This document shows positions 1 to 5,535 of a stretch of 10,591 nt of DNA, piece by piece. Numbering within the stretch: position 1 is the stretch's first letter; every line of letters starts with the position of its first letter. Source of the stretch: JAMLIN01 sp041676645 (GTDB taxonomy: Bacteria > Pseudomonadota > Gammaproteobacteria > Burkholderiales > Burkholderiaceae_E). The stretch is from contig JBAYRO010000103.1 in assembly GCA_041676645.1 (NCBI GenBank), positions 1 through 10,591 on the forward strand, read 5' to 3'. Made by a program: the position numbers and the translations under genes. The notes beneath the pieces were generated by a model that had not been told where the DNA came from, ran no database searches, and saw only the letters and a list, made by a program, of their open reading frames with translations.

Positions 1-599
1 CGCTGGCCGGTGACTGCGACGTGATCGTCGACTGCCTGGCGCCCGAAGCCAGCGCCGGCCTGCTCGAGACCTGTATCGACAGCGGCAAGGCGATCGTCGA
101 GATCAACGTCGGCGTGCTCCTGCTGCAGCCGCAATGGCTCGAACGCGCAAGGCGCGCCGGCACGCGGCTGCTGGTGCCTTCCGGCGCGGTCGCCGGGGTC
201 GATGCCCTGCGTGCCGCCGCGATGGGGCGTATCGACGCCGTGCGCATCCGCAGCAGCAAGCCGCCGGCCGGGCTCGATGCCGACGACGCCCGACAGGCCC
301 GGCGGGTGTTCGCCGGTACCGCGCGCGAGGCCGTGCAAGCCTGGCCGAGGAACATGAACATCGCCGCCACCCTGGGCCTGGCGGGCATCGGCGGCGAGCG
401 CACCGAGGTCGAGATCTGGAGCGATCCGGCCCTGGAGCGCAATGTCCACGAGGTCGAGATCGACAGCGACAGCACCCGACTGCGCATCCGGATCGAGAAC
501 CGACCGAGCGCCTCGAATCCGCGCAGCAGCGCGATCACGGCCCACAGCATCTGCGCCGCGCTGGCCAGCCTCGTCGACCCGGTGCGCATCGGAGCATAG
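1..599 (+). CDS. nadX: L-aspartate dehydrogenase, C-terminal part (5' end outside window)
   Basis: NAD(P)-dependent oxidation of L-aspartate to iminoaspartate, which can feed NAD synthesis; a soluble enzyme. The frame is open from base 3, so the start and the N-terminal GxGxxG Rossmann motif lie upstream; about 65-70 of the family's usual ~265 residues are missing. Numbering from the GTG codon at 21, the family blocks are VEINVGVLL (26-34), VPSGAVAGVDAL (52-63), the strand ending SSKPP, FAGTAREAVQAWPRNMNIAATLGLAG (97-122), RNVHEVEI (140-147; its His corresponds to the catalytic His of the family) and the C-terminal IENRPSASNP and SS.ITAHSICAAL segments. All are intact, so the visible part looks functional. 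The stop codon TAG (597-599) is followed one base later by a repeat element. A generic DUF108-family dehydrogenase is the only serious alternative. Confidence 0.9.
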   Translation, partial: LAGDCDVIVDCLAPEASAGLLETCIDSGKAIVEINVGVLLLQPQWLERARRAGTRLLVPSGAVAGVDALRAAAMGRIDAVRIRSSKPPAGLDADDARQARRVFAGTAREAVQAWPRNMNIAATLGLAGIGGERTEVEIWSDPALERNVHEVEIDSDSTRLRIRIENRPSASNPRSSAITAHSICAALASLVDPVRIGA

Positions 600-600
600 G

Positions 601-690
601 CGCAGCCATATCGGGGATATGGCGAGCATTTGCAACGATGAGCGGGGCCGTCCTGGCGTGACGAGCGGGCGTGAACGACCCGCGCACAGG
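601..690 (+). repeat. 90-bp direct repeat, copy 1
   Basis: This copy is identical to 760-849 except at three positions (607/766 C to G, 641/800 A to G, 675/834 A to C). It opens with a 7-bp hairpin CCATATC-GGG-GATATGG (606-622) and ends with the block CCGTCCTGGCG (648-658), 20 bases, then CCCGCGCACAGG (679-690). It begins two bases after the aspartate dehydrogenase stop. A readable frame crosses both copies because the period, 159, is divisible by three, but all three differences change the amino acid in that frame. I therefore treat it as non-coding. Confidence 0.85.
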
Positions 691-697
691 GCAGGAG

Positions 698-740
698 CCT
701 GTGCGCGGGCCGGGCGCGGCCGAGCGGCGCGCCAGGACGG
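698..740 (-). repeat. Inverted, diverged half-copy of the repeat module
   Basis: On the minus strand this stretch reads CCGTCCTGGCG (740-730), 20 unrelated bases, then CCCGCGCACAGG (709-698). These are the same two blocks at the same 20-base spacing as in the direct copies at 648-690 and 807-849. With copy 1 it forms a long imperfect hairpin: an inner 12-bp stem 679-690/698-709 with a 7-base loop, and an outer 11-bp stem 648-658/730-740. The minus-strand match to copy 2 is exact for 16 bases (694-709 against 838-853). It could fold in the transcripts of both flanking genes and may help end them, but no T-run follows. Confidence 0.75.
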
Positions 741-759
741 TTCCGATCGAGGCGCAAAG

Positions 760-853
760 CGCAGCGATATCGGGGATATGGCGAGCATTTGCAACGATGG
801 GCGGGGCCGTCCTGGCGTGACGAGCGGGCGTGACCGACCCGCGCACAGGCTCC
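760..853 (+). repeat. 90-bp direct repeat, copy 2, abutting a gene end
   Basis: This is the second direct copy, 159 bp after the first, with 87 of 90 bases identical over 760-849. The C to G change at 766 weakens the small ATATC-GGG-GATAT hairpin seen intact in copy 1. The last 16 bases (838-853) are the exact reverse complement of 694-709, and the stop codon of the minus-strand DUF2905 gene begins at the next base (854-856). Together the copies and the inverted module occupy the whole 254-bp gap between two convergent stop codons, where I see no gene. Confidence 0.85.
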
Positions 854-1048
854 CTATATCCACTTCCCGATCAGCATCGCCAGCAGCGACAGCAGCAACG
901 TCGACATCAGCGGCAGGTGGAACTCCCGCCCGAACAGCCGGAAAACGAAGTCGCCCGGCAGGCGGCCGAAGCCGAAGCGGCGCAACCACGGCATCAGGCC
1001 CGAGAACAGGATCGAGGCGAGCATCACGATGATGAGCCAGCGGATCAT
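854..1048 (-). CDS. DUF2905 family small membrane protein
   Basis: A 64-residue protein of unknown function, predicted to be in the inner membrane. Two hydrophobic segments are visible, about residues 3-22 and 45-61. Between them lies the signature of the DUF2905 family: RRFGFGRLPGDFVFR (23-37), followed by a short FHLPL stretch before the second helix. Length is normal for the family. The ATG (1048-1046) overlaps the TGA of the upstream methyltransferase by four bases (ATGA), and no Shine-Dalgarno sequence is seen. It is therefore probably translated by coupling and belongs to the same minus-strand operon. The stop codon TAG (856-854) abuts the repeat element. No biochemical role is known for the family; the coupling only suggests co-expression with the methyltransferase. 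Confidence 0.85.
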   Translation of the reverse strand: MIRWLIIVMLASILFSGLMPWLRRFGFGRLPGDFVFRLFGREFHLPLMSTLLLSLLAMLIGKWI

Positions 1049-2322
1049 CGCGACAGCGCCGCCCGCCGATCGCTGCGCTGGAACGCGGTGTTGTCGAAAT
1101 CCCCGCCGCGGGAAAAGGCGATCGCCTTGAAGAGCTCGCCCATCTCGGCCTCGCTCACCAGGCGCCCCACCGCCTGGGCCTGGCGCAGGTAGGCGGGCGA
1201 CCCGGCCTCGGCGCTGCGTGCGAGCTGCTCGAGCAGGCCTGCGCCGAGCAGGAAGCTGCCCTGCGATCCGAAGCCGATGCAGTCGAGCCCGACGCCCTCG
1301 GCGGCACGCGCGAGGGCGCTGAAGTCCACATGCGCGGTGAGATCCTGCAGGCCCGCGAGAATCAGCGGATCGTGGTGGACCCGATGCCGGTAGTGGCAGG
1401 CAAGCGTGCCGCCGTTGCGCTGCGGATGGTAGAACTCGGCCGCCGGGAAGCCGTAGTCGAACAGCAGCACCGCCCCGCGCACGAGCCGTTCGCCGACGCT
1501 GACCAGCCAGGCCGGCCCCTGCTCGGCGAGTTCCGACTGGTAGCCGGAATCCCACGCGCCGAGCGCCTTCCCGCCCTCGGCCCAGCCGGATGCCGCCAGC
1601 GCATCGAGCACCCGCCTCGCGAAATCGGGATCGGCCGGCCGGTCGATGAAGCGAAACGGACTGGCGAAGGGGTTCGCGGAGATGGCGGAAGCAGAAATGG
1701 GGTCAGACACCATTTCCGCGGAAATGGTGTCTGACCCCATTTCTGCTGCGCCGACACCCCGTTCGAGCACCTGGCCGGCCTCGAGCACGAACAGGCGCAC
1801 CGGCATCGCATCGATCAGCTCGTTGCCGATCACCACCGCCTCGATCCGATCGGGCAGGCGCTCGAGCCAGCCGACCCGCGGCGCCAGCTCGGGTGCGAGG
1901 GTCTCGAGCGTATGGCCTTGCAGCTGGCGCAGCGGCGCCGAGAGCTCGACGATCCGGTAGTCGACATCGGTGATGCCGTCGCGTGCAAGCGCGTTCAGCA
2001 CCTGGGCCGCGAGCTGGCCGGTGCCGGCGCCGAACTCGATGATCCGGTTCGCGCCCAGCGTTTCGAACCAGCGGGCGCACTGGCCGGCTACGCAGGCACC
2101 GAAGAGCGGCGAGATCTCGGGGGCGGTGACGAAGTCGCCATCCCGGCCGAAACGACGGCTGCCGCCGGTGTAGTAGCCCAGGCCCGGCTCGTAGAGCGCG
2201 CCGGCCATGAAGCGGTCGAAGCCGATCCAGCCGCCGTTCCCGGCGATCCGCGCCAGCAGGCGCGCGTTCAGGTCCTCGCTGGCCTGGCGGGCCTCGGCAT
2301 CGGGTTCGGGGAGCGCATCCAT
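1045..2322 (-). CDS. MidA/NDUFAF7-type SAM-dependent methyltransferase carrying an in-frame REP insertion
   Basis: A class I SAM-dependent methyltransferase of the DUF185/Methyltransf_28 family. The human relative NDUFAF7 methylates an arginine of complex I subunit NDUFS2; bacterial substrates are poorly known. The 425 residues show YEPGLGYYTGG (44-54), FGRDGDFVTAPEISPLFG (58-75), the SAM motif IIEFGAGTGQLA (94-105), GNELIDAMPV (166-175), the DYGF block with the YHPQRNGGT segment (289-306), and GLQDLTAHVDF (324-334). Between ERGVG and PFRFIDRP, residues 193-211 are encoded by a palindromic repeat (1690-1747). This lengthens a loop between strands and keeps the frame, so the core motifs are intact. 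The usual length is about 380-400. ATG at 2322 is preceded directly by GGAGG (2327-2323), too close for a normal ribosome site, and by a TACAAT box. The first gene of a two-gene minus-strand operon. Confidence 0.92.
   Translation of the reverse strand: MDALPEPDAEARQASEDLNARLLARIAGNGGWIGFDRFMAGALYEPGLGYYTGGSRRFGRDGDFVTAPEISPLFGACVAGQCARWFETLGANRIIEFGAGTGQLAAQVLNALARDGITDVDYRIVELSAPLRQLQGHTLETLAPELAPRVGWLERLPDRIEAVVIGNELIDAMPVRLFVLEAGQVLERGVGAAEMGSDTISAEMVSDPISASAISANPFASPFRFIDRPADPDFARRVLDALAASGWAEGGKALGAWDSGYQSELAEQGPAWLVSVGERLVRGAVLLFDYGFPAAEFYHPQRNGGTLACHYRHRVHHDPLILAGLQDLTAHVDFSALARAAEGVGLDCIGFGSQGSFLLGAGLLEQLARSAEAGSPAYLRQAQAVGRLVSEAEMGELFKAIAFSRGGDFDNTAFQRSDRRAALSR
1690..1747. repeat. 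Perfect 58-bp palindrome: REP-like doublet inside a coding region
   Basis: Every base from 1690 to 1747 pairs with its mirror around 1718.5. Each half is itself a hairpin: GAAATGG (1694-1700), loop GGTCAGACA, CCATTTC (1710-1716), and the mirror set GAAATGG (1721-1727), TGTCTGACC, CCATTTC (1737-1743), separated by CGCG. This is the layout of a REP doublet (REPIN/BIME): two REP hairpins in inverted orientation. From memory, GGGGTCAGAC-type palindromes are common dispersed elements in proteobacteria and are often linked to REP-associated tyrosine transposases; none is encoded in this window. The element is read through in frame by the methyltransferase gene, and its palindromy means both strands encode the same peptide, AEMGSDTISAEMVSDPIS. 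Confidence 0.9.
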
Positions 2323-2345
2323 CCTCCGATTGTAGAATCGCGCGG
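2323..2345. promoter_or_regulatory. Divergent promoter region with overlapping -10 boxes
   Basis: The 23 bases between two divergent ATG codons hold TAGAAT on the plus strand (2333-2338) and TACAAT on the minus strand (2334-2329). Each fits a sigma-70 -10 box and they overlap by two bases. Each lies only 6-7 bases from its start codon, so transcription would begin at or next to the ATG, giving leaderless or nearly leaderless mRNAs. No convincing -35 box is seen on either side; those sites would lie inside the opposite coding regions. Inferred from sequence only. Confidence 0.5.
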
Positions 2346-3143
2346 ATGAAGGACGAAAACATCCGGCCCGGCGCGGTGCTGGTCACCGGCGCGGCCCGGC
2401 GCCTGGGCCGCGAAATCGCGCTCGGGCTTGCGCGAGCCGGGCACGACATCGTGGTCCACTACCATCGGTCGGCCGAGGAGGCCGCGGCGACCGTCGCCGC
2501 CATCGAGGCGCTCGGGCGCCGGGCGGTCGCGGTGTCCGGCGATCTCGCCGATGCCGGCGAGCGGGCCCGGGTGTTCGAGCAGGCGGTTGCGGCGCTGCCG
2601 GTCACCGGGCTGGTGAACAACGCCTCGGTGTTCGATTTCGACAGTCCCGATCGCTTCGACCCGGCGACGCTCGAGCGCCACCTCGCGCCCAACCTGGTGG
2701 CGCCGATCGACCTCGCCACCCGGCTGTACGCGCATCTCGAGGACGGCGGACGCGGCTTCGTCATCAACCTGCTCGACCAGAAGCTCGAGAACCTGAATCC
2801 GGACTATTTCTCCTATACGGTCAGCAAGTTCGGCCTGCTGGGCGCGACCCGCATGATGGCGCTGGGCTGCGCCCCCCGGCTGCGCATCGCGGCGGTCTCC
2901 CCGGGCATCACCCTGGCGTCGGACGGGCAGACCGAGGAAGAGTTCGAGACCGCCCACCGGCTGACACCGCTGGGCCGCTCCTCGACCACCGCCGACATCG
3001 TGCGCGCCGTGGTCTTTCTCGCGGGCTCGCCCGCCATCACCGGGGTCAACCTGATCGTCGACGGCGGCCAGCACCTCGTGCCGCTGGCGCGCGACGTCAT
3101 GTTCGTCGCTCCCCACCTACCCAACGATGGATCATCCAGTTGA
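2346..3143 (+). CDS. Short-chain dehydrogenase/reductase, pteridine reductase (FolM/PTR1)-like
   Basis: Probably an NADPH-dependent cytoplasmic reductase of dihydropterins (dihydromonapterin or dihydrofolate). The 265 residues show the SDR cofactor motif TGAARRLG (14-21), with Arg18 and the HYHRS stretch (38-42) matching the NADPH-binding pattern of pteridine reductases, then NNAS (91-94), Asp144 in NLLDQK (the extra catalytic Asp of PTR1), and the catalytic Tyr157-xxx-Lys161 in SYTVSK. The SPGITL (185-190) and GVNLIVDGG (233-241) segments are typical of SDRs. Function is supported by the next gene, a dihydroneopterin aldolase relative, which overlaps its stop codon by three bases. ATG at 2346 has no Shine-Dalgarno; a -10-like box lies only seven bases upstream, suggesting a leaderless message. 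Other SDR substrates cannot be excluded. Confidence 0.85.
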   Translation: MKDENIRPGAVLVTGAARRLGREIALGLARAGHDIVVHYHRSAEEAAATVAAIEALGRRAVAVSGDLADAGERARVFEQAVAALPVTGLVNNASVFDFDSPDRFDPATLERHLAPNLVAPIDLATRLYAHLEDGGRGFVINLLDQKLENLNPDYFSYTVSKFGLLGATRMMALGCAPRLRIAAVSPGITLASDGQTEEEFETAHRLTPLGRSSTTADIVRAVVFLAGSPAITGVNLIVDGGQHLVPLARDVMFVAPHLPNDGSSS

Positions 3144-3529
3144 CCTGGCTACTCGACCGGCGACTCGCCGACTGCCGCAGGATCTTCCTGCAGGAACTCG
3201 CGGTCGAAGCCTCGATCGGCTTCCATGACTTCGAGCGGCTCGCACCGCAGCAGGTGCTGATCAACATCGATGTGTTCGTGCCGCTCGCGGCCTCGACCTC
3301 GATGCGCGACACGGTCGAGGATGTGGTCGACTACGACCAGCTGCGCCACCGGATCATCGAGATCGCCCGCTCGGGGCATTTCAATCTCCAGGAAACCCTG
3401 CTCGACCGGATCGTCGCCGCCTGCCTCGAGGTCCCCGCGGTCAGGGCGGTACGCGCCAGCACCGAGAAACCCCATGTCTATGCCGACTGCAAGAGCGTCG
3501 GCGTCGAAGTCTTCCGGATCCGGACATGA
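3140..3529 (+). CDS. folB: Dihydroneopterin aldolase family protein (FolB, possibly FolX)
   Basis: FolB cleaves 7,8-dihydroneopterin to 6-hydroxymethyl-dihydropterin and glycolaldehyde in folate synthesis; the related FolX epimerises dihydroneopterin triphosphate. The 129 residues contain VEASIGFHDFER (22-33, with the pterin-binding Glu23), the VDYDQL Tyr65, NLQETLLDRI (82-91, Glu85) and STEKPHVYADCKSVGVEVFR (107-126), where Lys110-Pro matches the catalytic Lys of FolB while the YAD stretch recalls FolX. TTG at 3140 is taken as the start because it overlaps the upstream TGA (TTGA) and no in-frame ATG or GTG precedes the conserved region; it is about ten residues longer at the N-terminus than E. 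coli FolB. The stop overlaps the ttcA ATG (ATGA). It is probably coupled to both neighbours. The family is clear; the choice of FolB over FolX is not. Confidence 0.85.
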   Translation: MTWLLDRRLADCRRIFLQELAVEASIGFHDFERLAPQQVLINIDVFVPLAASTSMRDTVEDVVDYDQLRHRIIEIARSGHFNLQETLLDRIVAACLEVPAVRAVRASTEKPHVYADCKSVGVEVFRIRT

Positions 3530-4398
3530 ACGACTCCGCCGTACTCGCCGACCCGCGTCGCCAGGAGCGCATCGCGCATGAACGCAACAAGCTGCACAAG
3601 CGACTGCTGCGCCTGACCGGCCAGGCGATCGCCGACCACAACATGATCGGGCCGGGCGAGAAGGTGATGGTGTGCCTGTCGGGCGGCAAGGACAGCTACG
3701 CCCTGCTCGACCTGCTGCTGACCCTGCGCGAACGGGCGCCGATCCACTTCGAGATCATCGCGGTCAATCTCGACCAGAAGCAGCCGGGCTTCCCGGCCGA
3801 TGTCCTGCCCGACTACCTGCGTGGCCTGGGCGTTCCCTTCCGGATCGAGACGCAGGACACCTATTCGATCGTCACCCGGGTCATCCCGGAGGGCCGCACC
3901 ATGTGCTCGCTTTGCTCGCGGCTGCGCCGCGGCATCCTCTACCGGGTGGCGAGCGAGCTCGGCGCGACCCGCATCGCGCTTGGCCATCATCGCGACGACA
4001 TCCTCGAGACCTTCTTCCTGAACCTGTTCCACGGCGGCAAGCTCAAGGCGATGCCGCCCAAGCTGGTTTCCGACGACGGCCGCCATGTCGTGATCCGGCC
4101 GCTCGCCTATGTGCGCGAAGCCGACCTCGAGGCCTACGCGCAATGGCGCGCCTTCCCGATCATTCCCTGCAATCTCTGCGGCTCGCAGGCCAACCTGCAG
4201 CGCCAGGTGACCAAGGAGATGCTGCGCGACTGGGAGAAGCGCTTTCCCGGCCGGGTCGAGAATGCCTTCGCGGCGCTGGGCCGAGTCGTGCCCTCGCACC
4301 TGATGGACCGCGAGCTCTTCGATTTCGGCGGCATCGTCGCCGATGGCGAGCCCCGCGCCGACGGCGACATCGCCTTCGACCGGCAGGACCCGGGCTGA
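3526..4398 (+). CDS. ttcA: tRNA 2-thiocytidine(32) synthetase TtcA
   Basis: TtcA thiolates cytidine 32 in the anticodon loop of a subset of tRNAs, using ATP to adenylate the base and a [4Fe-4S] cluster; cytoplasmic. The 290 residues carry the PP-loop SGGKDS (52-57) after VMVCL, CSLC (Cys127 and Cys130), GHHRDD (153-158), LNLFHGGKLKAMPPKL (165-180), and PCNLCGSQ.NLQRQ (214-226), which holds the third cluster-ligand cysteine of the family (Cys215 or Cys218). The C-terminal LFDFGGI matches E. coli TtcA. Length and domain order are normal. The ATG overlaps the aldolase stop by four bases, so it is translationally coupled in the SDR-aldolase-ttcA operon; there is no obvious functional link between pterin enzymes and tRNA thiolation. 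After the stop, 69 bp separate it from tas. Confidence 0.97.
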   Translation: MNDSAVLADPRRQERIAHERNKLHKRLLRLTGQAIADHNMIGPGEKVMVCLSGGKDSYALLDLLLTLRERAPIHFEIIAVNLDQKQPGFPADVLPDYLRGLGVPFRIETQDTYSIVTRVIPEGRTMCSLCSRLRRGILYRVASELGATRIALGHHRDDILETFFLNLFHGGKLKAMPPKLVSDDGRHVVIRPLAYVREADLEAYAQWRAFPIIPCNLCGSQANLQRQVTKEMLRDWEKRFPGRVENAFAALGRVVPSHLMDRELFDFGGIVADGEPRADGDIAFDRQDPG

Positions 4399-4456
4399 CG
4401 ATCGGCTATCCTTCGAAGCTGCGGGTCGACACTGCGGATCCCGCCCGCAATCCGAG

Positions 4457-4461
4457 AAGGA
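4457..4461 (+). promoter_or_regulatory. Ribosome binding site of tas
   Basis: AAGGA lies six bases before the ATG at 4468, within AGAAGGAAA. It is one of only two well-formed Shine-Dalgarno sequences in the window and fixes the tas start. The 69-bp gap before it shows no clear promoter. Confidence 0.7.
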
Positions 4462-4467
4462 AACACA

Positions 4468-5505
4468 ATGCAATACCGGACCCTGCCCGGGACCGAGCTC
4501 GAGGTGTCCGCCATCTGCCTCGGCACCATGACCTGGGGGCAGCAGAACACCGAAGCCGAGGCCCATGCGCAGCTGGACCTGGCAGTCGAACGCGGCATCA
4601 ACTTCATCGATACCGCCGAGATGTACCCGGTGCCGCCGCGCGCCGAAACCCAGGGCCGGACCGAGGAATACCTCGGCCGCTGGCTCGCCGAGCATGATCG
4701 CGACGCCCTGGTGATCGCGACCAAGGTGGCCGGCCCGGGCCGGCGCGACTGGGTCCGCGGCGGGCGCACCGACCTGAACGTCGCCAACATCACCGAGGCC
4801 TGCGAGACCAGCCTGCGCCGGCTGCGCACCGACCGCATCGACCTCTACCAGATCCACTGGCCGCAGCGAAACCTGCCGAACTTCGGCAAGACCGTGTTCG
4901 ATCCCGCCGCCGAACGCGAAGGCCCTTCGATCGCCGAACAGGTCGAAGCCATGGGCGCCCTGGTGCGCGCCGGCAAGATCCGCTACTGGGGCCTGTCCAA
5001 CGAGTCGACCTGGGGAGTCTGCGCCTTCCATCACGCCGCCGCCGAGCTCGGCCTGCCCGGCCCGGTCACCGTACAGAACTGCTACAGCCTCGTCTCGCGT
5101 TCGGCCGACGGCGACCTGGCCGAGGCGCTGTACCGCAACCGCATGTCGCTGCTGCCCTACGGCCCGCTTGCCGGCGGCAAGCTCACCGGCAAGTACATGG
5201 GCGGCGCGCGGCCCGCGGGCGCACGCTTCACCCTGTTCCCGGAATTCGGCCCGCGCTATGCCAAGCCCTTCGTCGACGAGGCGGTCGCCGCCTACGACAA
5301 GCTCGCGAAGTCGCGTGGCCTGAGCCTGGTGCAACTCGCACAGGGCTACGTGACCGGCCGCTGGTTCGTCGGATCCTCCATCATCGGCGCCACCTCGACG
5401 ACGCAGCTCGCCGAGAACATCGAGGCGGCGGGCACGGTGCTCGATGCGGAAACGCTGGCCGGCATCGAGGAGATCCAGCGCCTCTACCCCAACCCGGCCG
5501 CCTGA
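4468..5505 (+). CDS. tas: NADP(H)-dependent aldo-keto reductase, Tas family
   Basis: A cytoplasmic NADPH-dependent oxidoreductase of the aldo-keto reductase (alpha/beta barrel) superfamily; the natural substrate of Tas proteins is not settled. The 345 residues match E. coli Tas (346) from end to end: LGTMTWG.QN (18-27), FIDTAEMYPVPPR.ETQG (46-63), the catalytic tetrad Asp48, Tyr53, Lys86 and His130 (in YQIHWPQR), RAGKIRYWGLSNES (161-ish to 174-ish), LTGKY.GGARPAGAR in the C-terminal half, and the cofactor-phosphate-binding SSIIGATSTTQLAENIE segment near the end. Start chosen from the good AAGGA site. ubiB begins 30 bp after the stop with no terminator, so the two are probably co-transcribed. 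No truncation or oddity. Confidence 0.93.
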   Translation: MQYRTLPGTELEVSAICLGTMTWGQQNTEAEAHAQLDLAVERGINFIDTAEMYPVPPRAETQGRTEEYLGRWLAEHDRDALVIATKVAGPGRRDWVRGGRTDLNVANITEACETSLRRLRTDRIDLYQIHWPQRNLPNFGKTVFDPAAEREGPSIAEQVEAMGALVRAGKIRYWGLSNESTWGVCAFHHAAAELGLPGPVTVQNCYSLVSRSADGDLAEALYRNRMSLLPYGPLAGGKLTGKYMGGARPAGARFTLFPEFGPRYAKPFVDEAVAAYDKLAKSRGLSLVQLAQGYVTGRWFVGSSIIGATSTTQLAENIEAAGTVLDAETLAGIEEIQRLYPNPAA

Positions 5506-5535
5506 GCCGGGCAACAACGGCAGGGCAGGCAGACC

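Noticed and set aside
600..853. CRISPR-like array
   Set aside because: There are only two 90-bp copies with a 69-bp structured interval; repeat and spacer lengths do not fit CRISPR and no cas gene is near.
442..1032. Possible repeat-containing protein across the two 90-bp copies (plus strand; a minus-strand frame at 535-846 is similar)
   Set aside because: The period is a multiple of three, so the frame stays open by chance. All three differences between copies change the residue in the plus frame, and there is no ribosome site or known domain. The inverted half-copy also argues for a DNA/RNA element.
1690..1747. Intrinsic terminator
   Set aside because: The palindrome is within the coding frame, has no T-run, and conserved methyltransferase sequence continues past it.
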